32,739 nucleotides of DNA from GCA-2746235 sp049609225 (GTDB taxonomy: Bacteria > Planctomycetota > UBA1135): positions 1 through 32,739 of the forward strand of contig JBMYYH010000026.1 in NCBI GenBank assembly GCA_049609225.1. Reading direction: 5' to 3'. Under the pieces are notes generated by a model. That model did no database searches. It was not told the origin of the DNA and was given only the letters and a program-made list of their open reading frames with translations. Within the stretch, counting starts at the first letter, position 1, and each line of letters begins with the position of its first letter. Below, piece after piece: positions 7,916 through 15,706 of this stretch. The position numbers and the translations under genes were made by a program.

Positions 7916-9457
7916 CTAGTCGAAGGCGGTGAACTCGCCGTTGCCGGCTTCCGCGATCTTCTCGAGTTGTTCGCGATACCAACCGTTGTCGGTATAGGCG
8001 ATGGTGTGCACCGTGACCTTGTGAAAACGGTTCAAGTCGATCAGGTGTTCGGTGACCCGGTTCCAATGCACATACTTGCCGGTATCCGGTTCACCTGAAG
8101 ACAGCAAGTAGATGGTGTCGATCTCTGGGTCCGAAATCACCATCTCCAGCACCTGCCAGATGTCTTTGGCATTGCCGACGTTTTGCTTCTCCGTGAACTC
8201 CAGGGCCTTCTTCAAGTTCTTCTCGGTCAGTGGCACCGGTCCCTTCTTGTTGAAGACTTCCACTTCCAACTGGTAGGTGTAGACATTGAACACCACCTCT
8301 TCCGACAACTTGGCAAGGACTTCCGCCAACTGCTTGTGCGCGAACAGGTCCTTGATCGAACCGGCCGACTTCAGCTGTTGCTCCATCTCTTGCGACTTGT
8401 CGATGAGGAAAGCCACATGGTCACTGGTCACTTGGATGCCGTTGTAGACCGCAACGGTTTCATCGCCGCCCGTCGTCGGAGCTTCCAGTGCATCGCCTTC
8501 CGGGAACACGAAGGTCTCGCGGTTCTGTTGCCACCAGGATGCCCAGCCGCCGGTCTGACGGTACTTCTGGCCAGTCAGGGCTTGTAGATAGCCCACTGCA
8601 CGGAGCGCCACCGTCGGACGTCCATCCCCAGTCGCGCCGATCAATCGATCCACCGCCGTCTTCGAACGCGCGACACCCAAATGATCCACCGCCTGTAGAC
8701 GCACGCGCCAATCTTCATCGCCCAAAGCCAGGGCAGAAGTGCTCTCCACTTCCTCAGGTGCGATCGCCGGTAGGGCACCCAGCATGGCGCAACGGGCGCC
8801 TCCATCTTCATCCTTGGCGCGTCCTTCGATGGCACCGAGGAACTGCGGTACCCATTTCTCCGGCATCAAGGTAGCCAAGGTGATCCAAGCATTGGCGCGC
8901 TCCATCGGCGTCTTGCCATGCGACACCTTGATCAAGGCCTTCTCCGCTTTCAAGGTCGCAGGGCCCGTGGCCGAGAGATCGAGTTTGCCAAGCGCCAAGG
9001 CTGCTGCAGCACGTACTTCCGCATCCTTGTCACGCAGCGATTTGATCAACGTGGGCGCCCAATCCTGTTCGCCATAGATACCCAGTGCCTGTGCGCACCA
9101 TGCGCGCACCCAAGCCCTCTTGCCTTTCTTGAGTTCCAACTCCACCCGTGCGCGCGCATAGGGATTGGTGATGTTCGGCAGTTCCTCCCACACGATGTCG
9201 CGGTAATGCGCGGACCACAGGCCTGCAGGACCGACGCCATCGGTGTTGAAGACTTCGAGCAGGACCTCGACCGCTTCCACCGTGTTCTTGCGCGAACAGA
9301 TCTGCGCCGCTTCACGCGCGGTGGGTTCGCCACCACGTCGGAACAGCTGTTCGGCGTAATCGAGTTCGCGGTCACCTTTTTGAGGTGCCGGAGCGGCCGC
9401 CTGAGCCCAGGAGGCCAGAACGACGAGGAGTAGGGGAAGCAGTGTTAAGGACCGCAT
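7916..9457 (-). CDS. Exported HEAT-repeat protein with C-terminal vWA-like domain
   Basis: The 513-aa protein begins with a Sec signal peptide (MRSLTLLPLLLVVLASWAQA, cleavage near A20/A21). Residues about 100-310 contain HEAT-like helical repeats, for example WVRAWCAQALGIYGEQDW, EVRAAAALALGKLDL and WRVRLQAVDHLGVARSK. From about 345 a Rossmann-like domain follows with strand VAFLIDKSQEM and later IDTIYLLSSGEPDTG, which match the beta1 and beta4 positions of a von Willebrand A domain. The metal site is degenerate: DKSQE replaces DxSxS. HEAT plus vWA exported proteins are typical of planctomycetes and probably act as periplasmic interaction modules. The partner is unknown. It is followed head-to-tail by an M28 peptidase gene further upstream on the same strand. 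Confidence 0.82.
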   Translation of the reverse strand: MRSLTLLPLLLVVLASWAQAAAPAPQKGDRELDYAEQLFRRGGEPTAREAAQICSRKNTVEAVEVLLEVFNTDGVGPAGLWSAHYRDIVWEELPNITNPYARARVELELKKGKRAWVRAWCAQALGIYGEQDWAPTLIKSLRDKDAEVRAAAALALGKLDLSATGPATLKAEKALIKVSHGKTPMERANAWITLATLMPEKWVPQFLGAIEGRAKDEDGGARCAMLGALPAIAPEEVESTSALALGDEDWRVRLQAVDHLGVARSKTAVDRLIGATGDGRPTVALRAVGYLQALTGQKYRQTGGWASWWQQNRETFVFPEGDALEAPTTGGDETVAVYNGIQVTSDHVAFLIDKSQEMEQQLKSAGSIKDLFAHKQLAEVLAKLSEEVVFNVYTYQLEVEVFNKKGPVPLTEKNLKKALEFTEKQNVGNAKDIWQVLEMVISDPEIDTIYLLSSGEPDTGKYVHWNRVTEHLIDLNRFHKVTVHTIAYTDNGWYREQLEKIAEAGNGEFTAFD

Positions 9458-9482
9458 CAGAGGTAGGGTTCGAGGAAGGACG

Positions 9483-9501
9483 TCGGCCGGGGCAGGGCCG
9501 A
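9483..9501. repeat. GC-rich inverted repeat between two minus-strand genes
   Basis: TCGGCC (9483-9488) and GGCCGA (9496-9501) form a 6-bp stem around a 7-nt loop. It lies downstream of the M28 peptidase gene and upstream of the HEAT/vWA gene, both on the minus strand. There is no U-tract, so a terminator role is uncertain. Confidence 0.3.
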
Positions 9502-9517
9502 TGTTCCAACGACTATC

Positions 9518-10513
9518 CTAGCGCACCTTGCGTTCCTTGAATTCAGCTTCAACCGCCGGAAGTGCGGTCAAAACCAGGCGTCCGACGCGACCGAGCGACT
9601 CCGCACTGACATGTTCCATGTTGTCGTCCTTGGTGTGCCAGTAGCTGTTGCCGGGACCATAGTTGAAATCGATCAAGTTGATCGCAGGCACCTGACGCGC
9701 GCGGAAATGGATGTGATCATCCTTGATGTCGCGCGAACCGACGAACAGCTTGTAGTCCTTCAGGGCAGAAGCGGCGCGTTCCAGGATGGTCTTCAACTTC
9801 GGATGCGAAGTGGATTCACTGAGCAAACCGAGATTCGCATCGCCCACCATGTCGAGCAGGATCATGGCAGAGATCTGGTGGATGGATTCCTCTTCCTCCA
9901 TGCGCTCGGCAAGATCACGGCTGCCGAAGGTGGAATTGGTGTAGTCATCCCAAATCGGAGGTGGAAAGCGTTCCTCGCCATCGAACCAGACCAGGACGAT
10001 GGTTTGTCCTTCGCGTTTGCCTTCGCCTTGCAGCTGCCGCGCCAACTCCAGCAAAACCACCGTGGAACTGCCGGCATCATTCGCACCGACGAAGCCCGGG
10101 TAATCGAAAGTGTCGTAATGACTGGCGATCCAGATCTCTCCTGGTTCGGTGCCGGCACGTCGCGCCAACACATTGGCACCCTGCACCTCACCCTTCCGGC
10201 GCGCACCTTCCGGCGGAGTTGCGAGGAATGGATCCTCTTCCACCGTCCAGCCTTTCAGGTTACCGACCTTCTCCTTCAACCACGCACGGGTCTTCTCGGC
10301 ACCCTTGGTTCCGATCCGACGCGGGCCGATCTCCTCGCATAGATAACGCAGATCCTCGAAAGCACGTTTCTCATCGAAGGCGGGAGGGGTGCCGTCCTCC
10401 TGCATGCCCATCTCCAGCCCGGGTTGGCTGGCTTGCGTGCCGCCGCAGGAAGGCAACATGGCAGCGAAAGCCGTAAAGACGACGCTGATAAGGAATCTGG
10501 TGGAGGAAGTCAT
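9518..10513 (-). CDS. M28-family zinc peptidase / glutaminyl-peptide cyclotransferase-like lipoprotein
   Basis: The 331-aa protein has a lipoprotein signal with Cys at residue 23 (LPSC), so it should be membrane-anchored and periplasmic. The catalytic domain shows the M28 metal-ligand series: ASHYDT (His), GANDAGS (bridging Asp), DGEE (Glu pair), LLDMVGD (Asp) and SYWHTKDD (His). The segments ILLDMVGD, DDHIHF and PAINLIDFNYG resemble the glutaminyl cyclase branch of M28 more than the aminopeptidases. The activity is therefore either N-terminal pyroglutamate formation on exported proteins or aminopeptidase cleavage; sequence alone does not decide. It is divergent from the OPT transporter gene, with a 58-bp shared upstream region. 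Confidence 0.88.
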   Translation of the reverse strand: MTSSTRFLISVVFTAFAAMLPSCGGTQASQPGLEMGMQEDGTPPAFDEKRAFEDLRYLCEEIGPRRIGTKGAEKTRAWLKEKVGNLKGWTVEEDPFLATPPEGARRKGEVQGANVLARRAGTEPGEIWIASHYDTFDYPGFVGANDAGSSTVVLLELARQLQGEGKREGQTIVLVWFDGEERFPPPIWDDYTNSTFGSRDLAERMEEEESIHQISAMILLDMVGDANLGLLSESTSHPKLKTILERAASALKDYKLFVGSRDIKDDHIHFRARQVPAINLIDFNYGPGNSYWHTKDDNMEHVSAESLGRVGRLVLTALPAVEAEFKERKVR

Positions 10514-10559
10514 GGTGCGGTATGCCTCAGCAAGGCCTCCATGATAGCCCTGGACCCTC

Positions 10560-10565
10560 TACAAT
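10560..10565 (+). promoter_or_regulatory. -10 element predicting a leaderless OPT transcript
   Basis: TACAAT matches the TATAAT consensus at five of six positions and ends exactly 6 nt before the ATG at 10572. Initiation would then fall at or next to the start codon. I see no convincing -35 at 16-18 bp. The same geometry occurs at 14069, 18418 and 30960. Confidence 0.5.
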
Positions 10566-10571
10566 CCGTAG

Positions 10572-12500
10572 ATGCAATCCGAGGACCCAGGAATCCTTGA
10601 ATCCGAACGGCCAGTCGCCGAATTCACCATCCTCGCCATCGGCCTCGGCATCCTTGTCGGTTTGGCCATGTCCCTGGCGAACGTCTACCTCGGCCTTTTC
10701 GCCGGTATGACGGTCAGTGCCTCGATCCCCGCAGCGGTGATCTCGATGGGGCTTCTGAAGGGTGTGTTGAAGCGCGGCACCATTCGCGAGAACAACATCG
10801 TACAGACGGTTGCGTCGGCGGGGGAATCTCTCGCGGCGGGCATCATCTTCACCATGCCCGCTCTGGTCATCACCGGAGTATGGACCGACTTCGACTTCTG
10901 GACCACCACTCTGGTCTCGATGACGGGCGGTATGTTGGGCGTGTTGTTCATGATCCCACTCCGACGCCCCATGATCGTCGAAGATGAGGATCTCATCTAC
11001 CCGGAAGGCGTCGCTTGCGGCAAGGTCCTGAAGGCGGGTGAAGAAGGCGGCAGTGGCATGAAGATGGTCTTCGGTGCCCTTGGACTGGGTGCCGTCGTCA
11101 AGTTGCTGATGGATGGCTTGAAGCTCCTGCGCGACGACATCTCTGGCGCCTGGACTGCCGGTAGCGCCAAGGTCTTTGGCGGCTTCACACCTTCGCCAGC
11201 CTTGATCGCCGTCGGTTTCATCGTAGGTCTCAACATCTCGATGTTGGTGTTCATCGGTGGCGCGCTTTCCTGGTTCGGCGCCGCCACTTACCTGACGGCC
11301 ACGCATGACTACGGCGTCAGTCTTGATGACCCGGCATTGCTCGGTCTGGTCAAGGCCGACGTCCGCTTCCTCGGTGTAGGCGCGATGATCGTCGGCGGCT
11401 TGTGGTCGATCATCCAGATTCGAAAGGGCATTGCGCAAGGCGTGCGCGAGACCTTCGGTGGATACCGCTCGGCGATGGATTCCAGTTATCCGCCGCCTCG
11501 CACCGACCAGGACATGTCGCGCAAGTGGCTCCTGTTCCTGATCGCAGCGACCTGCATGGTAGTGATGTTCCTGTACCTGCGCGTCACCGGCGGCGATGTG
11601 AAGTTGTCCTTGTTGGCCACGCCGCTGATGATAATCTGCAGCTTCTTCTTCGTTGCGGTCGCAAGCTACATCGTGGGTCTGGTCGGAAGCTCGAACAGCC
11701 CAGTCAGCGGCATGACCATCTGCTCGGTGCTGCTCACTTCCGGTGTCATCTTCCTGTTCGGTTACGACAGCAACCTCGCCATCCTCGCCACCATGGGTGT
11801 GGCCGGTGTGGTTTGCTGCGCCACATGTACCTCCGGAGATGTCTGCCAAGATCTGAAGACCGGTCATATCGTGGGAGCCACGCCGTATCGCCAGCAATGG
11901 GCAGAAGTCATCGGCGTGATCACGGCCAGCTTCGTGATGGCCCCGGTCCTAGGCATCCTGCACAACGGTTATGGCATCGGCACCGATGCCCACCTTGCAC
12001 CGGATAAGCAAGGCGATGCGCTCGAGGCCCCGCAGGCACAACTCTTCGCCAGCCTCATGAAGGGCTTCTTCGGCGATGCCGAACTGCCTTGGCACCTCAT
12101 CATCGCGGGTGCTGTGGTGGGTTTGATCATCATCGTGATCGACCAGCTGGTCTTGGCACCGAAAAAGGCCAAGTTCCGCCTCTTTGTGATGCCGGTAGCC
12201 GTCGGTATGTATCTGCCTCTGGGGCTCAGCACTGCCATCCTCTTGGGTGGTCTGTTGGCCTGGGTTTCCGGTCGCGCCCATACCAATCCGGAAAGTCGCG
12301 GACGCGGCCATGAGAAGGGGGTACTCTTATCCTCCGGTCTCATTGCTGGTGAAGCGATTGCCGGAGTCCTGATCGCCATTCCAAAGGCGAAGGACATCTC
12401 CCTGCCTGACCTTGATGGCGCTGCTGCTCCCTACCTGACAGTGGCTGCCCTCGTCGTCGTCGCCGGCCTGCTTTACCGTGCCGGAACCGCTCAACGATAA
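10572..12500 (+). CDS. OPT-family oligopeptide/metal-chelate transporter
   Basis: This 642-aa polytopic membrane protein has the length and landmarks of the OPT family, whose members import small peptides or metal-chelates such as iron-siderophore or iron-nicotianamine complexes. The N-terminus carries ILVGLAMSLANVYLGLFAGM, followed by the characteristic NNIVQTVASAGESLAAGIIFT (about 77-97). Many hydrophobic helices follow, and a late LLSSGLIAGEAIAGVL segment is also typical of the family. The substrate cannot be read from sequence. No Shine-Dalgarno motif is present, and a -10-like hexamer lies 6 nt before the ATG. The glycosyltransferase gene follows after 17 nt. Confidence 0.92.
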   Translation: MQSEDPGILESERPVAEFTILAIGLGILVGLAMSLANVYLGLFAGMTVSASIPAAVISMGLLKGVLKRGTIRENNIVQTVASAGESLAAGIIFTMPALVITGVWTDFDFWTTTLVSMTGGMLGVLFMIPLRRPMIVEDEDLIYPEGVACGKVLKAGEEGGSGMKMVFGALGLGAVVKLLMDGLKLLRDDISGAWTAGSAKVFGGFTPSPALIAVGFIVGLNISMLVFIGGALSWFGAATYLTATHDYGVSLDDPALLGLVKADVRFLGVGAMIVGGLWSIIQIRKGIAQGVRETFGGYRSAMDSSYPPPRTDQDMSRKWLLFLIAATCMVVMFLYLRVTGGDVKLSLLATPLMIICSFFFVAVASYIVGLVGSSNSPVSGMTICSVLLTSGVIFLFGYDSNLAILATMGVAGVVCCATCTSGDVCQDLKTGHIVGATPYRQQWAEVIGVITASFVMAPVLGILHNGYGIGTDAHLAPDKQGDALEAPQAQLFASLMKGFFGDAELPWHLIIAGAVVGLIIIVIDQLVLAPKKAKFRLFVMPVAVGMYLPLGLSTAILLGGLLAWVSGRAHTNPESRGRGHEKGVLLSSGLIAGEAIAGVLIAIPKAKDISLPDLDGAAAPYLTVAALVVVAGLLYRAGTAQR

Positions 12501-12517
12501 ACCACGTACGAACATCC

Positions 12518-13219
12518 GTGAAACTGTCCGTCGTCATCCCGATCTTCAATGAAGAGAAGACCTTGCTCGATATCATCGAGCGGGTCCGCGCTACGCCGTA
12601 TGAGAAGGAGCTCATCCTCATCGATGATTGTTCCGTGGATGGCACCCGCGCGATCCTGAAGGACCTGGAGGGGGATGAGGATCTTTCGATCCACTACCAC
12701 TCCGTCAACCAGGGTAAAGGGGCTGCTTTGCGCACCGGTTTCAAGCATGTCACCGGGGATGTGGTCCTGGTCCAGGATGCCGACCTTGAATACGATCCGG
12801 GGGAGTATCCGATCCTGCTGGAGCCCATCACCAAAGGCTTGGCCGATGTGGTGTATGGCTCCCGTTTCAAGGGCTCGCGGATGTCGCGTGTGCACCTGTT
12901 TTGGCACCAGATGGCGAACAATTTCCTGACTCTGGTCTCGAACATGTTCACCAACCTGAACCTCACCGATATGGAGACTTGCTACAAGGTCTTCAAGGCC
13001 GAGGTGCTGGAAGGAATCGAGACCAAGTCCAACCGATTCGGTTTCGAGCCTGAGATCACCGCCAAGATCGCGCGCAAGCGTCTCAATGGCAAGCGCGTGC
13101 GCATCTACGAAGTTCCGATCAGCTACTACGGCCGTGACTACGCCGAAGGCAAGAAGATCGGTTGGAAGGATGGTGTGGCGGCGCTGTGGCACATCGTGCG
13201 CTACAACGTCTTCGGCTAG
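12518..13219 (+). CDS. Family 2 glycosyltransferase (DPM1/DPG synthase-like)
   Basis: The 233-aa product begins at GTG and enters directly into the GT-A core: KLSVVIPIFNEEKTL (2-16), LILIDDCSVDGTR (32-44), NQGKGAALRTGF (64-75) and the DxD metal site QDADLEYDP (86-94). Its length, and the lack of C-terminal membrane helices, match stand-alone dolichol/polyprenyl-phosphate mannose or glucose synthases, which load a lipid carrier for envelope glycans. The acceptor and sugar are not determined. It lies 17 nt after the OPT gene and is probably co-transcribed, although no functional link is obvious. Confidence 0.9.
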   Translation: MKLSVVIPIFNEEKTLLDIIERVRATPYEKELILIDDCSVDGTRAILKDLEGDEDLSIHYHSVNQGKGAALRTGFKHVTGDVVLVQDADLEYDPGEYPILLEPITKGLADVVYGSRFKGSRMSRVHLFWHQMANNFLTLVSNMFTNLNLTDMETCYKVFKAEVLEGIETKSNRFGFEPEITAKIARKRLNGKRVRIYEVPISYYGRDYAEGKKIGWKDGVAALWHIVRYNVFG

Positions 13220-13239
13220 ATCCTGACCTTCCTAGGCGC

Positions 13240-14040
13240 TTAGAGTCCTGCCTGCAGTAAGGCCCGTGCCGGTGCAGCACGTAGGCTGACGCCCTGTAGA
13301 CCCCGGCGCTCCAACGCAGCCTGTGCACCCTCCAAGGCCAAGGCTTCGGAGTTATTCTTCAGCGACAAGTGCGCGAGCACCAGATGACGCAAGCTCTTAG
13401 GCGCTGCTGCAGCAAGGATTTCCTGCGTCTGCTCATTGGAGAGGTGCCCGAGATCACCACCGACGCGTTGACGTAGCAGATAGGGGTACGGCCCCTTCTC
13501 CAGCATGTCGCGATCGTGATTGGATTCCAGGACTAAGGTGTCTATGCCATCAAGGATGCCATCCATCAGGATTTCCGGTCGCCCAAGATCGGTGAAGAAG
13601 CCGACTTTGGAAGTCTCGGTCTCGAACAGGAATCCGAAGGTGGGGTCGGCATCGTGGGGGAGTTGGATCGGTGTGACGACCACTGGTCCAATCTTGAAGA
13701 ACCCTCGGTCCTGGAAGTTCCGCACTTCCACCCCGCGCCGGTTGATCTCCGAGAAACTGGTGCGCTTGGAAGTCCCGAGCGCTTCATGATGCGCATACAA
13801 GGGTGCTCGTGCGCGCGACGCCACCGGCACGATGTTGCTGGCGTGGTCGCTGTGTCGATGGGTGAGTAAGACCGCCTCCACCGCGGTCAAGGACAACCCA
13901 GCCGCTTCGGCCAAACCACGTGCAGTGCGTTGAGCAATGCCGCAATCCAAGGCCAGGACGACTCGGTCCAGGCCTTCTCCGGCTTCGATGAGAGCGCAAT
14001 TGCCGGAGGATCCGCTAGCGAGAAGGTGAACACGCAACAT
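13240..14040 (-). CDS. MBL-fold metallo-hydrolase, WalJ/YycJ-like
   Basis: The 266-aa protein has the metallo-beta-lactamase fold with motif HRHSDH (61-66). It opens with the branch-specific LLASGSSGNCALIE (6-19). Later it shows LPHDADPTFGF, FFTDLG, LVLESNHDRDMLEKGPYP and GHLSNEQ, all shared with the YycJ/WalJ subgroup of MBL hydrolases, some of which are reported to act on nucleic acids. The metal ligands appear complete (His-His-Asp-His, later His and Asp). It is divergent from the 86-aa membrane-protein gene across a 40-bp region, and convergent with the glycosyltransferase gene. Confidence 0.9.
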   Translation of the reverse strand: MLRVHLLASGSSGNCALIEAGEGLDRVVLALDCGIAQRTARGLAEAAGLSLTAVEAVLLTHRHSDHASNIVPVASRARAPLYAHHEALGTSKRTSFSEINRRGVEVRNFQDRGFFKIGPVVVTPIQLPHDADPTFGFLFETETSKVGFFTDLGRPEILMDGILDGIDTLVLESNHDRDMLEKGPYPYLLRQRVGGDLGHLSNEQTQEILAAAAPKSLRHLVLAHLSLKNNSEALALEGAQAALERRGLQGVSLRAAPARALLQAGL

Positions 14041-14044
14041 TCAC

Positions 14045-14074
14045 TGGACAGATTAACGAATCCAGTCCTAAGAT
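14045..14074 (+). promoter_or_regulatory. Promoter of the zinc cluster, TGGACA-18-TAAGAT, predicting a leaderless start
   Basis: TGGACA (14045-14050) matches the -35 consensus at five of six positions and is separated by 18 bp from TAAGAT (14069-14074). The -10 ends 6 nt before the ATG at 14081, so the transcript would begin at the start codon. It is the best-formed promoter I can find in the window. Confidence 0.55.
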
Positions 14075-14080
14075 ACGCCC

Positions 14081-14341
14081 ATGTCCATGCCGCAACGCCT
14101 TGGCTTGCTGCTGCTCGGCCTGCTTTTGCTGGCCGGTGCATTGCATGGACCTTTGCACGAGGAAGGCCATGATTGTGGCCCGATGGCCTTGTGTGATGCA
14201 GGCGTCGTCCTGATGGTGTCTGCGGTGGCCGTCGGCCTGTTGCTCCTTGCTGGAGCCGTACAGTTCAGACGCCCAGCCCTGATCCGGATTCCGGAAGGCC
14301 CCCGCGCCGAGCGTGCGCGTGGTCGAGCCCCGCCCCGGTAA
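14081..14341 (+). CDS. Small two-helix membrane protein with His/Cys-rich loop
   Basis: I do not recognise this 86-aa protein. It has two hydrophobic segments, about residues 6-22 (RLGLLLLGLLLLAGALH) and about 43-63 (VVLMVSAVAVGLLLLAGAV). They are joined by a loop with three His and two Cys (HGPLHEEGHDCGPMALCDAG), a composition compatible with binding zinc or another metal. The C-terminal tail is Arg- and Pro-rich and probably cytoplasmic. A good promoter stands directly before it and the zinc-transport genes follow 73 bp later, which supports it as a real gene at the head of the cluster. A metal-related role is inference only. Confidence 0.6.
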   Translation: MSMPQRLGLLLLGLLLLAGALHGPLHEEGHDCGPMALCDAGVVLMVSAVAVGLLLLAGAVQFRRPALIRIPEGPRAERARGRAPPR

Positions 14342-14400
14342 GTCGATTTTGCATTTTTCCGTCCCTGCCGGTCCGTCCGGTTGGGCATGCTTTGACTTAC
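14338..14400 (+). repeat. Inverted repeat GTAAGTC/GACTTAC before the porin-like gene
   Basis: GTAAGTC (14338-14344) includes the stop codon of the small membrane protein. Its exact reverse complement GACTTAC lies at 14394-14400, just before the porin-like gene. The 49-nt spacing makes either a long-loop hairpin or two operator half-sites possible. It does not match the usual Zur box. Confidence 0.3.
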
Positions 14401-14414
14401 TGAATCCAAAAACA

Positions 14415-15701
14415 ATGAACACGCAATTCCTTCGCGTGGCCGCTGTGGCCACCGTTGTCGTGGCCCTGTCTGCGACCAACTCCCTTTACGCCCAAGGCGA
14501 GAACCAAGATCCTGAAGCCGCCCTCCAGGGCCGCATGCTCGAATCCACTTTCCCTGGCTTCATGGGCCATGGGGATTCCGGCTTTACCTCCCGCTTCGAT
14601 TCTTCCTTCAATCCAGCAATTGGCCTGATCTTCGATGGCCTAGCGACCTGGAGTGAAGAGGCTGGGGAAGATGTCGACCAGTTCGATATGCGCTCCGTCG
14701 AACTGAACATGGCCAGCCGGATCGATCCGCTTGGCTGGGCCTACCTGGTGGCCGCATTCGAAGAGGACAACTTCGAGCTAGAGGAGGCAGTCTTCGTGAT
14801 GGACCGCCTGCCCAACAACATGAGCCTTCGCGTCGGCAAGATGCTGGCCGACTTCGGCAAGTGGAATACCATCCACCTGCACGACAAGAACTATGCCTTC
14901 GAGGATGGGGTGCGTAGCGCCTTCTTCGGCGGCAACCTCAACACCACCGGTGTGGAACTTCACCAATGGACGGGTATCGGGGATCTTCCAGTGCGTTGGT
15001 CCCTTGGCGTCAACTCCAACTTCGGTGGTCATGATCATGGCCATGGGGAAGAAGCCGCTGGCGGACATGAGCACGGCGGCGAATTCGCATCCGGTGTGAT
15101 CGGCAATCGTGGCTTCGAGGAGCTCGGCTTCACCGGCCGCGTGACCACGCAATCCGATTTCGGCGTCAATGGATTCCTGCAGTTCGGTTTTAGCTTCTTC
15201 CATACCGGAGAAGGTCTGGTCGATCAGCATGATGAGGATTCCGATGGCATCATCGATGAGGAGTTTGGCCTCGGGCAGACCACCTTTGCGGTGGATTTCA
15301 CTCTGCGCAACGTGGATGCCACCGATCACACGGCGGACACCTTCTCGGTGGAAATCTGGCGCAACCAACGCGAGACCGTTGAGGAAGTCATGGAAGCCAT
15401 CGTCAGTCGCGATGCCAACGGAATCTGGGGTTTTTACCAGCACGACTTCAGTCCATTCTGGGCTGCGGGTGTGCAGGCTGCTTGGTGGCAGGAGCCATTG
15501 ACCGATCTCGGCACCGACTGGTTTACTGCTTCAGAATCCGGTGGACAGCGCGCCGTATTCCTGACCCGCAGCTTCAGCGAGTTCAATCGCCTACGTCTGC
15601 AGGTCTCGCAGGATCACCATGCAGGAGAGGATCCCAGTTGGTCTCTCGCCATGCAGTGGGACATTATCCTGGGTAGCCACAGTCACCCACTCGACTGGTA
15701 G
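14415..15701 (+). CDS. Outer-membrane beta-barrel protein with His-rich loop (zinc-associated porin candidate)
   Basis: I chose the ATG at 14415, not the upstream in-frame start at 14313, because it begins a clean signal peptide (MNTQFLRVAAVATVVVALSA to SLYA, cleavage after about A26); the extra 34 residues do not look like a signal. The mature protein (about 400 aa) alternates aromatic/Gly-rich strands (for example FTSRFDSSFNPAIGLIFDGL and FGVNGFLQFGFSFFHTG) and ends in an aromatic residue (HPLDW), as barrel proteins do. A loop at 206-220 holds five His in HDHGHGEEAAGGHEH. It lies 5 nt upstream of a ZnuA-like gene. Delivery of zinc across the outer membrane is therefore a reasonable inference, but no TonB plug domain is visible. 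Confidence 0.8.
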   Translation: MNTQFLRVAAVATVVVALSATNSLYAQGENQDPEAALQGRMLESTFPGFMGHGDSGFTSRFDSSFNPAIGLIFDGLATWSEEAGEDVDQFDMRSVELNMASRIDPLGWAYLVAAFEEDNFELEEAVFVMDRLPNNMSLRVGKMLADFGKWNTIHLHDKNYAFEDGVRSAFFGGNLNTTGVELHQWTGIGDLPVRWSLGVNSNFGGHDHGHGEEAAGGHEHGGEFASGVIGNRGFEELGFTGRVTTQSDFGVNGFLQFGFSFFHTGEGLVDQHDEDSDGIIDEEFGLGQTTFAVDFTLRNVDATDHTADTFSVEIWRNQRETVEEVMEAIVSRDANGIWGFYQHDFSPFWAAGVQAAWWQEPLTDLGTDWFTASESGGQRAVFLTRSFSEFNRLRLQVSQDHHAGEDPSWSLAMQWDIILGSHSHPLDW

Positions 15702-15706
15702 ACGCC

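Noticed and set aside
10527..11897. Minus-strand 456-aa open frame opposite the OPT gene
   Set aside because: It is rich in His, Asp and Gln in the pattern expected from the complement of a GC-biased membrane-protein gene, shows no domain, and overlaps a well-supported gene completely.
14313..14414. Upstream in-frame start for the porin-like protein
   Set aside because: The extra 34 residues overlap the end of the small membrane-protein gene and would bury the signal peptide that starts at 14415.
15024..15085. His/Asp/Gly-rich stretch as a nucleotide repeat
   Set aside because: The repetition is at protein level (a His-rich loop); the DNA is not an exact tandem repeat and codons vary.
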